DNA from: Symploca sp. SIO3C6
GTDB lineage: Bacteria > Cyanobacteriota > Cyanobacteriia > Cyanobacteriales > Coleofasciculaceae
Length of the DNA stretch: 64,000 nt
Assembly (NCBI GenBank): GCA_010692425.1
Contig: JAAHHJ010000025.1
Location: 1-64,000 of the forward strand
Direction of reading: 5' to 3'
The translations under genes and the position numbers were made by a program. Below, piece after piece: positions 14,955-23,834 of the stretch. The stretch's first letter is position 1, and each line of letters begins with the position of its first letter. The notes below the pieces were generated by a model. It saw nothing but the letters and a program-made list of their open reading frames with translations, was not told where the DNA came from and made no database searches.

Positions 14955-15155
14955 TTGCTTGACCTTAAATACCTAGAGAAAGTATAAGTTTATTTGACAA
15001 CAAAATGCCCCCCACTTGCAGTTGAGATACTGGAGTTCGGAAACATATTCATGGGAATTTTATCAAAACTTGGGCGATTTATAGAAAGCAATAATACCCC
15101 TAGTATAATCTCAGGTTTACCGGAGGATATATGAATTATACCCAAGCTGAATCTA

Positions 15156-15323
15156 TCAGATCAGTCTTAGTAAATTAGGAAGTTTCTCAGGTATTTCAAG
15201 ATTATCGAGCCAGTTTTCAATGAATTCAGTAACACTTTTTTCCCTTTGTTCTGCATACTTTCTGAGCTTTTCAAGTCTACGAGAATAGACCCTAGGGCTT
15301 AATCTATAATCTTTTTTCTGCAT
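15156..15323 (-). CDS. Small basic protein, possibly ribbon-helix-helix antitoxin-like
   Basis: The 55 residues from an ATG with a good GGAGAA site (MQKKDYRLSPRVYSRRLEKL...) contain a strand-helix-helix-like pattern (RLSPRVYSRRLEKLRKYAEQREKSVTEFIENWLDNLE). It resembles small ribbon-helix-helix regulators, but no partner toxin is next to it. An 11-residue longer version starts at 15356. The call is tentative because of size. Confidence 0.4.
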   Translation of the reverse strand: MQKKDYRLSPRVYSRRLEKLRKYAEQREKSVTEFIENWLDNLEIPEKLPNLLRLI

Positions 15324-15559
15324 ATTTTCTCCATACTCAACAGACTGAGTTGACATTTGCCAACCGAAATTTTAGCATTGAGGAGCTTCCAAATAAAGAA
15401 ATATCCAATTGAGCAAGGGTAAATGGGGAGATAGAGAAATAAATCTTTACATCTTTTTTCTAAGTCAATTGGTGTGATCTCGGGTTGCCTCATTGTCTGG
15501 TCTAGGTTTTCAAATTTGAAGAACTGTAAATATTGAGCAAACAACTTTTCGAGGTGTAA

Positions 15560-15913
15560 ATGAAAGAAATTCCCCTTTGTCGTATAGTAATTTCATCACC
15601 ACTTCCCAGCAGTGACCTAGAGTTGTTAGAAATCTCGCTAGGAATGAGTTCGATTGCAGTGCAGAAGTCGCCAAGTCGATTCATGGGTGTAGATGATCTA
15701 GTGGTGGTGGCGACATTGCTGGGAGGGGCAGCAGCAACAGCCAATTTGATCGAGTGTGGAATCAAAGTGGCTAAGGTAATCAATAATTGGCGACGGCAAC
15801 TGCGAGAAAAAGGGATAGAACTAGAAGGGAGTTTAGAAAATCCCAAATATCTTCCTCTAGACCTAAGTAAGGCTACTGATGAGGAGATTGAGGCGTGGTT
15901 GTCTCAAAAGTAG
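15560..15913 (+). CDS. Small EACC1-like partner of the CHAT-STAND protein
   Basis: 117 residues. A beta-strand-like N-terminus (CRIVISSPLPSSDLELLEISLG) is followed by a small-residue hydrophobic helix (VVVATLLGGAAATANLIECG, about 48-67). A Arg/Lys helix and a short C-terminal tail (LDLSKATDEEIEAWLSQ) complete it. This layout resembles effector-associated constant component 1 (EACC1) proteins that accompany effectors in bacterial conflict systems; the match is by architecture only. It overlaps the next gene by 19 bp, so the two are translationally coupled and probably work together. The ATG at 15560 follows GAGGTG. Confidence 0.6.
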   Translation: MKEIPLCRIVISSPLPSSDLELLEISLGMSSIAVQKSPSRFMGVDDLVVVATLLGGAAATANLIECGIKVAKVINNWRRQLREKGIELEGSLENPKYLPLDLSKATDEEIEAWLSQK

Positions 15914-18900
15914 CTCAAAAAGTTCCCCGTAGTCCAGGGGTAGAAGAAGTAACAGCACAAGATAATACCTTCAGTAATCAAATTGTGGTCTTGTTTTCTG
16001 CCCCTCTACTCACTGAAGATTTATTACCAGTAGAGAATTTATCGATTAAGACAGAAATTGAGGCTCTTACTTCAGTGTTAGAGGAGATATCTCAACCAAT
16101 AGCAGTGGAGATAGTGGTGAAAGTAGCTACCTCACAGTCTCTACAAGATGTCTTGTCTCATCGGGTCAAACCACTGATTATTCATTTTATTGGTCATGGC
16201 ATGAGAGAGGGAGATAACACAGCCCTAGTCTTAGAAGATGAGGTGGGAATTACTCGTTCTTTTACTGAAGAAGAGTTGAAAATCGCCCTCTCAAATCATC
16301 AGCAAGCACCCTGTCAATTAGCATTATTGAATGCCTGTCATTCCGAGAAGTTAGCTCAAGCTTTTGTCAAAGCTGGAGTGTCACATGTAATTGCCGTTAA
16401 CGCCGAAGATAAAATTTTAGATCTGGCAGCCAGATGTTTTTCTCGCCGACTTTATCAAGCCTTATTCAATCAAGATTCAGTGGCTGATAGTTTTTTATTG
16501 AGTCGTAATGCAGTTAAGCTTGATGATCAATTAAAAAAACTGTTTAACTCTCAGACTTTTCAACAAGGAGTTAATTTCGAGGAAGCCTTCAAATTTAAAT
16601 TACTACCCCAAACTAACCATAAGCAACCGCTAATTATAGAACCAGCCGATACTCACAGTATTATTTATCCCCAGTGGTCAAATACTAATATTCCCCGTGA
16701 AAATCCTAACTTTGTAGGACGCAGACAGGAAATACATCAGGTAATTAAAGTACTGGTAGAGTCGGATCAACGTTGTCTGGCTCTCCATGGCATGGGAGGA
16801 ATCGGTAAAACTGCCTTAGCTTATGCTATTGGTCAATGGTTACATGAGCGCTCCCGCTATAAACATGGAGTGTGGTTTATTAGTTTGCGCGATACGGATT
16901 CTGTCGGAACTCTGATTACCAAAATTAAACAAGAGCTGGAATTAAGTACTTTTGCTTTAGAAAGAGAGTTAAGAGATAGTCGAGTATTTTTGATTCTCGA
17001 TGATTTGGATAAATTGATTGAAAAAGAATCCGATCAATTAATTGAGCTATTAAACTCGATGTTAGAACAATGTCCGAATTTAAGACTATTGTTAACTTGC
17101 CGTGATTCTCTAGTAAGAGACCTTGTTTATTGCCAGCAACAAGAGGTTTGCAGCATGGCAGCCTCAGAAACGAGACAGATATTTATAAAATATGCTCCCT
17201 CCCAATCCCAATGGGGAAATAATCATGACTTGATGGCAGATTTTAATCTCTTAGTTAAGTTTCTTGATGGTTATCCCTTAGCGATTAAACTGGCAGCATC
17301 TTATATGGTAGAAACTCAATCGACTCTGAAGATGCTGTGTGAAGATTTGGAAATTGAACCACTGGAAGTTCTGGAGACTTATTCTCCTCAACAAAGAAAA
17401 GAAAGAAGTCTGCGGATAACTTTAGAGCGTTCCTTTGAGATGTTATCGGTAGAAGCTCAAGATATATTTCCTTTATTGGCTTTCTTTCCCAGTGGCTTAA
17501 GTCGAGATTTAGCTAGGGCAATTTGGGGTAGAAGTGGGAATAGGGCTTTGTTGGAATTGTTTAAGTTTTCCATGGCAGAAAAATCTCTCACTGCCTCTGA
17601 TTGGAGAGTAAATTTACCTGAACCTGCTCGAATTTACGCCCAAAGTAAATTGCAGAACAAAAGAGGAATTGAATATCTGGCTCCCCAAGCTTTGGATTTT
17701 TATCAGGGCAATTTCTGTGACCAAGTTATCAAACTTTTTGATAATGGAGATGCTCATCAGGGGCAGCAGTTACTTGTGCAGGAAAACTCAAATTTAATCT
17801 ACTTTCTTGAATGGGGTTATGACCATGAATTGAGTTCAGACCAAATTTGTCGCAGTGCGAGAATTACAGCTTCATTAAGTCCTTATTGGCATTGGCTTGA
17901 ACCTAGCCAAGACCCTTTGGCTAGACTGGACTTGGCTTTAGCCGCAGCCCAAAGAAATCAGGATCAAGAAGGAGAAAATTTAGTTAGAAATGCGATTGCT
18001 GCTTTGGCTTCTAGAGAAGAATTTAAAGAGATTCAATCTTTAGTACAAGAAAGTGATAAGCTAAACTCCTTTGAGTTTACAAGCGTCACTGTCAATCGTC
18101 GCGGTGAAGAAATCAAACGAGAAGCAAAACAAGCTAAATACTTCAGAGAAATTCTCCCTAATGATGTCCCTCTTGAGATGGTTTACATCCCTGGTGGTGA
18201 ATTCATGATGGGTTCTCCAGAAAAAGAAGGCTACGATTACGATGACGAAAAACCGCAACATCTAGTCACTGTCTCACCCTTCTTCATGGGCAAGTATCCC
18301 ATAACCCAAGCGCAATGGAAAGCAATCGCATCTCGCACCGATTTGAAAGTCGAACGGGATCTTGATTCCAATCCTGCTTATTTCCGAAATAGGCAAGACA
18401 GCGCTCATCGTCCTGTGGAGAAAGTTTCCTGGTACGATGCGGTGGAGTTTTGCCTACGCCTATCGAGACATACAGGAGGAGAATACCGCCTGCCCAGTGA
18501 AGCTGAATGGGAATATGCTTGTCGTGCTGGTACGACGACACCATTTCACTTTGGAGAAACTATTTCTATTCAATTGGCTAACTATAATACTGACTACACC
18601 TATGAGAAAGGTGTTAAAGGAGAATATCTCAAACAAACCACGCCAGTAGAATACTTCCAAGAGGCAAATAAATTTGGACTGTGTGAGATGCACGGAAATG
18701 TTTGGGAATGGTGTGAGGACGACTGGCATGAACACTATGAAGGCGCACCTACCGATGGAAGTGCTTGGCTATCAGATAACAATGGTACTACAAAAGTAGT
18801 ACGCGGTGGTTCTTGCGGCGATCATCCTTATCTCTGTCGTTGTGCCTCTCGCGGCTACGACGATCCCGGCCTCGACCTCAGCAACGGTGTCGGGCTGCGG

Positions 18901-18933
18901 GTTGTGTGCGCCTTAGGGAGAATTCTTCCATAG
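15895..18933 (+). CDS. CHAT - STAND (NB-ARC) - FGE-sulfatase fusion, variable-region-like 3' end
   Basis: 1012 residues from a GTG with an upstream GAGGAG site. The CHAT-type domain (about 25-210) has His101 in IIHFIGHG and Cys148 in LLNACHS. The NB-ARC/STAND ATPase (about 270-570) has FVGRRQEI, P-loop GMGGIGKT (299-306), Walker B VFLILDD (364-370), LLLTCRD and the GYPLAIKLAA motif. A helical linker follows, then the FGE-sulfatase/C-lectin-fold domain from about 723 (IPGGEFMMG, PITQAQW, LPSEAEWEYACRAG, GNVWEWCEDD), ending RGGSC...CRCASR...GLRVVC. In plan it is a STAND switch with a protease effector in front and a ligand-binding domain behind. The terminal domain is near-identical in layout to that of the kinase protein at 6499-8259. 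No target is known. Confidence 0.9.
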   Translation: MVVSKVAQKVPRSPGVEEVTAQDNTFSNQIVVLFSAPLLTEDLLPVENLSIKTEIEALTSVLEEISQPIAVEIVVKVATSQSLQDVLSHRVKPLIIHFIGHGMREGDNTALVLEDEVGITRSFTEEELKIALSNHQQAPCQLALLNACHSEKLAQAFVKAGVSHVIAVNAEDKILDLAARCFSRRLYQALFNQDSVADSFLLSRNAVKLDDQLKKLFNSQTFQQGVNFEEAFKFKLLPQTNHKQPLIIEPADTHSIIYPQWSNTNIPRENPNFVGRRQEIHQVIKVLVESDQRCLALHGMGGIGKTALAYAIGQWLHERSRYKHGVWFISLRDTDSVGTLITKIKQELELSTFALERELRDSRVFLILDDLDKLIEKESDQLIELLNSMLEQCPNLRLLLTCRDSLVRDLVYCQQQEVCSMAASETRQIFIKYAPSQSQWGNNHDLMADFNLLVKFLDGYPLAIKLAASYMVETQSTLKMLCEDLEIEPLEVLETYSPQQRKERSLRITLERSFEMLSVEAQDIFPLLAFFPSGLSRDLARAIWGRSGNRALLELFKFSMAEKSLTASDWRVNLPEPARIYAQSKLQNKRGIEYLAPQALDFYQGNFCDQVIKLFDNGDAHQGQQLLVQENSNLIYFLEWGYDHELSSDQICRSARITASLSPYWHWLEPSQDPLARLDLALAAAQRNQDQEGENLVRNAIAALASREEFKEIQSLVQESDKLNSFEFTSVTVNRRGEEIKREAKQAKYFREILPNDVPLEMVYIPGGEFMMGSPEKEGYDYDDEKPQHLVTVSPFFMGKYPITQAQWKAIASRTDLKVERDLDSNPAYFRNRQDSAHRPVEKVSWYDAVEFCLRLSRHTGGEYRLPSEAEWEYACRAGTTTPFHFGETISIQLANYNTDYTYEKGVKGEYLKQTTPVEYFQEANKFGLCEMHGNVWEWCEDDWHEHYEGAPTDGSAWLSDNNGTTKVVRGGSCGDHPYLCRCASRGYDDPGLDLSNGVGLRVVCALGRILP
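18802..18912 (+). other. Candidate DGR variable region (VR2)
   Basis: This is the 3' end of the CHAT-STAND-FGE gene. Fourteen consecutive codons from CRCASR onward all end in C or T (twelve in C), a GC-rich break from the AT-rich third positions of the rest of the gene. It aligns without gaps with VR1, differing chiefly at codon positions 1 and 2. It fits AAY-template mutagenic retrohoming. The template and reverse transcriptase are not in the window. Confidence 0.55.
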
Positions 18934-18966
18934 CCCTTTATCTCAGATTTTGCACCAATCTATTCA

Positions 18967-19093
18967 CCCGCCTGGGGTTCAAACCCCAGCCTAATAGCTT
19001 GAGTCCTCTCAAAGAGGATTAAATGCTTGCTATACATATATTTGAGTCCATTAAAATGGACTTTGGCTATTAGCCCCGAAATTGATTTCGGGG
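18967..19093. repeat. Head-to-head pair of two-hairpin palindromic units
   Basis: Two divergent units share the same plan: hairpin, linker GCTATTAG, hairpin. On the plus strand the arms are AGTCCATT/AATGGACT (19045-19062) and CCCCGAAAT/ATTTCGGGG (19074-19093), with the linker at 19066-19073. On the minus strand they are TCCTCT/AGAGGA (19004-19018) and CTGGGGTT/AACCCCAG (18972-18989), with the linker at 18991-18998. The layout resembles REPIN-type or IS200/IS605-end-like elements. It lies directly downstream of the CHAT-STAND gene. Confidence 0.8.
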
Positions 19094-19209
19094 TGTTTAA
19101 AGTAGCTTACGAAAGTCGTGCAAGATGTTAGTGTCTCCTTTTGCAGTTACATAAGACCTACTCAAATCTACTTCCCTTCTGCCTTCTGCCCTCTGCCTTC
19201 TGCCTTGCC

Positions 19210-20466
19210 TCAATACAATCGTTCAACCAATTTACGCCGTAACCGATCAATGGCATGACAAGCAGTAGCATAGGTAATAGAAGACCTAGGACGGTCTTGA
19301 CCCAAAAGGAACTTGTAGCAATCGATAACTTCATCAGGTCCTGCCACAGCAATATAAACTAGACCCACGGGCTTAGTGGGGGTGCCACCACTAGGTCCAG
19401 CAATACCAGTAATACTAATTCCCCAAGTAGTACCAAGGAGTGATCTTACTCCCATTGCCATTTGCTTAGCTACTGGCTTACTCACAGCCCCAAAGTTATC
19501 CAAGTCTGAAGGCTTAACACCAAGCATCGAGACTTTGACAGAGTTGTCATAGGAAATGACACCCCCCATAAAATAATTAGAACTACCAGCAACACTGGTA
19601 ATCATATTGCCGAGACCACCACCAGTGCAAGATTCAGCAACACTGACAGTTTCTGAAGCATTCGTTAACAAACCACCGGTAACAGATGCTAGGTTATCAT
19701 CATTGATACCAAAGTAGTCAGCACCGCCAATCTGCCGCAGTTGCTGTGCTACTGGTTCAATCAATTTCTCCGCTTCTACCTCTGAAGAAGCACGGGCAGA
19801 AACTCGCAACTTTACCTCTCCCTTACTAGCATAGGGAGCCACAGTCGGATTACTTTGGTTGAAAAAAGGAGCCACTTTTGCTGCTAAAGCCGACTCTCCA
19901 ATTCCCCAAAACTTTAAGGTGCGACTATAAATTGTGTGGGTGCCCCAACCTTGACTAGTGAGATAGGGTACAGCAGTTTCTCGCCACATCCGGTGCATTT
20001 CAGTAGGCACACCAGGAAAAGTAAGAATAGTTAAACCCTGGCGTGGTTGCCAGATGATTCCAGGGGCGGTTCCTCCTGGGTTAGGTAAAACTTCAGCCCC
20101 CTTGGGAATTAGAGCTTGCTTGCGATTATTAGGCGTCATTTGACGCCCTCGGCGAGCAAATTTCTCAGTAATGTCTGCGAGTATATCTGCTCTCTCCAGC
20201 AGTGGAGTCTCAAAAAAGTCAGCAATTGCTTCAGTGGTAAGATCATCAGGTGTTGGACCAAGACCACCAGTAAAGATTAAAATCTTAGAGCGATCGCTAG
20301 CAATTTTTAAAACATGCTTTAAACGCTCCCGATTATCTCCCACCACCGTCTGATAGTAGTGAGGAATACCCAAAGCAGCTAACTCAAGTGCTAAAAACTG
20401 GGCATTTCTATTAAGAATATCCCCTAGCAGCAGTTCAGTTCCAACGCAAATAATTTCAGCACTCAT
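19210..20466 (-). CDS. cinA: CinA family protein (NMN amidohydrolase/competence-damage protein)
   Basis: 418 residues. The N-terminal molybdopterin-binding-like domain (MSAEIICVGTELLLGDILN, FTGGLGPTPDD, FPGVPTEMHRMW) covers about 1-250. The C-terminal PncC-type deamidase domain (VAESCTGGGLGNMIT, GVISYDNSVK, GITGIAGPSGGTPTKPVG) covers about 265-415. The family acts in pyridine-nucleotide salvage; COG1058 domains also act on ADP-ribose. The length is standard. No recA is adjacent. The downstream side carries the CCTTCTGC-type low-complexity repeat common in cyanobacterial spacers. Confidence 0.95.
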   Translation of the reverse strand: MSAEIICVGTELLLGDILNRNAQFLALELAALGIPHYYQTVVGDNRERLKHVLKIASDRSKILIFTGGLGPTPDDLTTEAIADFFETPLLERADILADITEKFARRGRQMTPNNRKQALIPKGAEVLPNPGGTAPGIIWQPRQGLTILTFPGVPTEMHRMWRETAVPYLTSQGWGTHTIYSRTLKFWGIGESALAAKVAPFFNQSNPTVAPYASKGEVKLRVSARASSEVEAEKLIEPVAQQLRQIGGADYFGINDDNLASVTGGLLTNASETVSVAESCTGGGLGNMITSVAGSSNYFMGGVISYDNSVKVSMLGVKPSDLDNFGAVSKPVAKQMAMGVRSLLGTTWGISITGIAGPSGGTPTKPVGLVYIAVAGPDEVIDCYKFLLGQDRPRSSITYATACHAIDRLRRKLVERLY

Positions 20467-20611
20467 TAGGATTATTAATTATTTTTTCTTATTATTTATC
20501 AATCTCTTATTTTTCCTTGTTTATCACCCAAGCATCAGTCAAAACAAACCGTTAAATCCTCTCCCCTCTCCGCGTCTCCCAAGGAAAGGCAGGAGGCAGA
20601 AGGCTCAAAAT

Positions 20612-20647
20612 TCATCTCCCCATCTCCCCATCTCCCCATCTCCCACT
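20612..20647. repeat. 8-bp CATCTCCC tandem repeat
   Basis: About four to five copies of CATCTCCC lie between cinA and the glycosyl-phosphate transferase gene. Octamer arrays of related composition recur at 8627-8660. Confidence 0.85.
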
Positions 20648-20674
20648 CTCGATAAGGGCTATATAAAAAAACAC

Positions 20675-21724
20675 TCAATTACTAGCTCGAGCATTGCGCC
20701 ATACCTGCCAACTGGTATAACCAAGTAGCATTGTTGCACCTAGGGCATAGCCTCTACCACTGGGAATACCAGAAAAAGCCAGGGCTAAACTGCCTACCCA
20801 GAGGGTAAGAGCATAAATATAAATAACTGTCAAGCGTTGTGATAAGCCTGCTCTTAACAGTCGATGATGCAAATGGCGTTTATCTGCACTAAAGGGTGAT
20901 TTGCCGTGTCTTAAGCGGGATAAAATTACTGCTGACATATCCACAATTGGCACAGCCAAAATCAAATAAGGTAGTAGTACTGCTGTAACTGCCGTACTTT
21001 TGACTAAACCAACAACGCCAACACCAGCAAGAGTAAATCCCATAAAATAAGCACCCCCATCCCCCATAAAAATTTCGGCGGGATTAAAGTTATAGCGCAA
21101 AAAACCCAGGGCACCACCGGCAAGGGCGGCAGCAATTAGGGCGGCGGCTGGTTGCTCCATAAACAGGGTGACAATCAACATCACCACAGCTGCAATTCCT
21201 GACACTCCGGCAGCTAAGCCATCCAAACCGTCAATCCAGTTAATAGCATTCGCCATTCCCACTAGCCAAATTACCGTAATTGGCAAACTTAGCCAGCCAA
21301 TGTGAACTAAACCATCAAAGGGTACACTTAGAAATTCAATGCGGACACCTACCCACCAAGCAACCCCAGCAATTAAACCTTGCATGAGTAAACGGGCAAT
21401 AGGGGAAAGGTTAAATAGATCATCTGCCAAACCAATTAAAAAGAAAGCCAAGCCACCAAGGGTAACGCCCCAAATTTCCCATTCTTTGTGGGGTGGCAAA
21501 AAACCAAATCCCCCTGTCCACCAGACAATCAAAAGAGCACTCAAAGTGCCTGCGAAGATGGAGACACCTCCTAGCCGCACCATTGGGCGCTGGTGTACTT
21601 TTCGCTCACTAGGTCGATCAACTTGCCCACTTTTGAGACCGATATTCTTAACAACCGGTGTACTCCAGAGGACAACAGTCATAGAAGTGAGAAACGCAAT
21701 CAGATGGTACAGCTGAGCATGCAT
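20675..21724 (-). CDS. WecA/MraY-family polyprenyl-phosphate sugar-1-phosphate transferase
   Basis: About 349 residues with roughly ten membrane helices. Family motifs in order: KVHQRPMVRLGGVSIF, GLADDLFNLSP (paired Asp), NAINWIDGLDGLAAG, FMGDGGAYFMGF and HLHHRLL. Such enzymes transfer HexNAc-1-phosphate from a UDP-sugar to undecaprenyl phosphate in the membrane. They start polysaccharide, O-antigen or wall-polymer synthesis. MraY itself usually has different neighbours, so a WecA-like role is more likely. I choose the ATG at 21724 by comparison with family N-termini; longer frames start at 21751 or 21811. Confidence 0.9.
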   Translation of the reverse strand: MHAQLYHLIAFLTSMTVVLWSTPVVKNIGLKSGQVDRPSERKVHQRPMVRLGGVSIFAGTLSALLIVWWTGGFGFLPPHKEWEIWGVTLGGLAFFLIGLADDLFNLSPIARLLMQGLIAGVAWWVGVRIEFLSVPFDGLVHIGWLSLPITVIWLVGMANAINWIDGLDGLAAGVSGIAAVVMLIVTLFMEQPAAALIAAALAGGALGFLRYNFNPAEIFMGDGGAYFMGFTLAGVGVVGLVKSTAVTAVLLPYLILAVPIVDMSAVILSRLRHGKSPFSADKRHLHHRLLRAGLSQRLTVIYIYALTLWVGSLALAFSGIPSGRGYALGATMLLGYTSWQVWRNARASN

Positions 21725-21843
21725 CTGAAAATGAAATAGAGAGTGAGACATCAGGCAGAGTCTACTATGAATTTGGCACTCTCTACGGAGACAATCATCA
21801 CTAATCAGCAAAAAGAATTTGGCTTGGTGTCACTCTGCCTTGA

Positions 21844-23127
21844 TTAAACCAGAGTAGTGACGGGAATGTTAAGATGGGGATATAAGGGAAAGCGATCGCA
21901 CAACTGCGCTACCCTGTGCCGACATTCATTCGTTACTGCCTCATCCTCGGGATTGAGTAACCTTTGGGCAATAATATCAGCAATTTCTGTAAATTCTGCT
22001 GTTCCCATGCCCCTTGTGGTCATTGCTGGTGAACCAAGACGTAAACCTGAAGTCACAAAAGGGGACTCAGGATCAAATGGTACTGTGTTTTTATTGGCGG
22101 TGATATTGACAGTACTGACCAGTTGATCAGCGCGCTTGCCGGTCATGCCGATGGAGCGCAAATCCACTAAAATCAAATGATTGTCAGTGCCGCCGGAAAC
22201 AATTTTAAAGCTCCTCTGTTGCAGCCCAGTTGCTAGAGTTTTAGCATTTTCAATCACTTGAGTAGAATAAGCTTTAAAATCTGGCTGGAGAGCCTCACCA
22301 AATGCCACTGCTTTGGCTGCAATTACATGTTCGAGGGGACCACCTTGAGTTCCTGGAAACACGGCTTTATCTAACTTCTTACCCAGTTGGGCGTCGCGAG
22401 TGAGAATCAAACCTCCCCTAGGTCCGCGCAGCGTTTTATGGGTAGTAGTAGTGACAACATCACAGTAGGGAATAGGGTTAGGGTGATGACCAGTGGCAAC
22501 TAAACCAGCAATGTGAGCAATATCTGCTAACAGATAAGCTCCCACTTCATCAGCTATGCTTCTGAATTTGGCAAAATCAATTAGGCGCGAATAAGCAGAA
22601 TAGCCACAAATTATCAACTGAGGGCGCTCTTCAAGGGTTTGTTGACGAATTTGATCGTAGTCGAGCTGTTCAGTTTCTGGACTAACGCCGTAGTGGCATA
22701 CCTGGAACCACTTACCTGAAACATTAACAGGTGATCCATGAGTCAGGTGTCCCCCATGAGACAAGTCCATGCCCATAATTTTGTCACCGGGCTTGAGCAA
22801 TGCTAAGAACACTGCAAAATTAGCTTGAGCACCGGAATGGGGTTGTACATTGGCATGAGCTGCTCCAAATAGCTCTTTGGCGCGGTCAATTGCCAGCTGT
22901 TCAACTTTGTCGATGAATTCACAGCCCCCGTAATACCTTTTCCCTGGTAAGCCTTCAGCATACTTATTAGTCAGCACTGAGGCTTGAGCCGCCATTACTG
23001 CTGCTGAAGTGAAGTTTTCACTAGCAATTAGCTCCAGGTGTTTCCTTTGGCGTTGGAGTTCTTGGCTGAGAAACTCAGCTACAGTAGGATCGTTTTGAGC
23101 GAGAAAATCTAAATTTGTTTGAGTCAC
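21844..23127 (-). CDS. glyA: Serine hydroxymethyltransferase
   Basis: The 427 residues are the usual cyanobacterial length when read from the GTG at 23127 ([14 protein letters not shown]); a TTG three codons earlier is less likely. The PLP-lysine motif [16 protein letters not shown] and the N-terminal [37 protein letters not shown] are intact. The enzyme interconverts serine and glycine with tetrahydrofolate. In cyanobacteria it also closes photorespiratory glycine recycling. A possibly structured leader lies upstream. Confidence 0.97.
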   Translation of the reverse strand: MTQTNLDFLAQNDPTVAEFLSQELQRQRKHLELIASENFTSAAVMAAQASVLTNKYAEGLPGKRYYGGCEFIDKVEQLAIDRAKELFGAAHANVQPHSGAQANFAVFLALLKPGDKIMGMDLSHGGHLTHGSPVNVSGKWFQVCHYGVSPETEQLDYDQIRQQTLEERPQLIICGYSAYSRLIDFAKFRSIADEVGAYLLADIAHIAGLVATGHHPNPIPYCDVVTTTTHKTLRGPRGGLILTRDAQLGKKLDKAVFPGTQGGPLEHVIAAKAVAFGEALQPDFKAYSTQVIENAKTLATGLQQRSFKIVSGGTDNHLILVDLRSIGMTGKRADQLVSTVNITANKNTVPFDPESPFVTSGLRLGSPAMTTRGMGTAEFTEIADIIAQRLLNPEDEAVTNECRHRVAQLCDRFPLYPHLNIPVTTLV

Positions 23128-23310
23128 TGATGTCAATCCCTAGAAATGCTTCGAGAAGATAGTTTGGCGTGGTCAACCATAATCAAAAGACCCTTTGACT
23201 TACTTCCCAGTCTGGCATACGCGGGGATTCTCAAATCGGCTGGATAGGCGTCTTTGATTCCCCAGAGTTCCTGGGTACCGATTTGTTCTAGACAACAACT
23301 TTACCATGTA
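23128..23310 (-). promoter_or_regulatory. Possibly structured glyA leader
   Basis: The 300-bp spacer upstream of glyA has no gene. It contains an 8-bp inverted repeat CAAATCGG/CCGATTTG enclosing a small CCCAG...CTGGG hairpin (about 23234-23287). It could be a leader structure or an ncRNA. No known riboswitch consensus was recognised. Confidence 0.25.
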
Positions 23311-23431
23311 CAAGAAAGCCGCAATAAGCTTATAAAGTTAAGCTGTATGTTGAAGTATAACTTCTCTGAGAAGACCTAATCTAAGATTAAGACATAGTTA
23401 AAGAGCCACAGGAATTGACCGGAGCAGTTCA

Positions 23432-23629
23432 ATGTTAGTCATTCTGATGGATGAGCAGGTAATTTCCCCTTCTCAAGTTTGTCATGGCTGTTTGCTGGCT
23501 GACCACAATGGTCAGCCCCGCTGGCGTCATGGCAAACTTAGTTGCGGTCATGCAATTCGTAAGCTCACTGAAAATGAACCAGACCAATATGAATGTGAAA
23601 TGGGTTTCCGTATTGCCAAGGTAAAATAA
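23432..23629 (+). CDS. Small conserved-type Cys/His protein, unknown function
   Basis: The 65-residue protein has a CHGC pair near residue 17, CGH near 38 and Cys at 55. That could form a zinc or cluster site: CxxC and CxH plus a later Cys. A GGAG site lies 8 bases before the ATG. No membrane segment is seen. I cannot name a family. The cysteine layout and the ribosome-binding site support it as a real gene. Confidence 0.6.
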   Translation: MLVILMDEQVISPSQVCHGCLLADHNGQPRWRHGKLSCGHAIRKLTENEPDQYECEMGFRIAKVK

Positions 23630-23834
23630 CCTCTCCGAGCAGGTTGTAACAAGTGAATCAAAGAATTGGTAGAGTTTGCAGTTGACCCTCAAGAAGCGGA
23701 ACTCATAGGATTCTGCTTATTAAGTGAGGCAGCAAACATAGAGCTTAGTAGTTAAATGTACACTATTGACCTGCGCTATTGTAGAACTTAGTCAGCAAAA
23801 AATTATTAACAACATCTTACCAGGAGAAAATACA

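Noticed and set aside
15299-15544. 81-residue minus-strand ORF upstream of the EACC1-like gene
   Set aside because: No ribosome site or recognisable domain, and it overlaps the better-supported small gene at 15156-15323.
18970-18992. tRNA T-arm-like GGGTTCAAACCC
   Set aside because: It is a perfect palindrome inside a two-hairpin repeat unit, with no acceptor, D or anticodon arms around it.
6300-19210. DGR reverse transcriptase or template repeat near the two variable-region-like ends
   Set aside because: No ORF shows reverse-transcriptase motifs and no A-rich copy of the segments was seen in spacers; any such element must be elsewhere.
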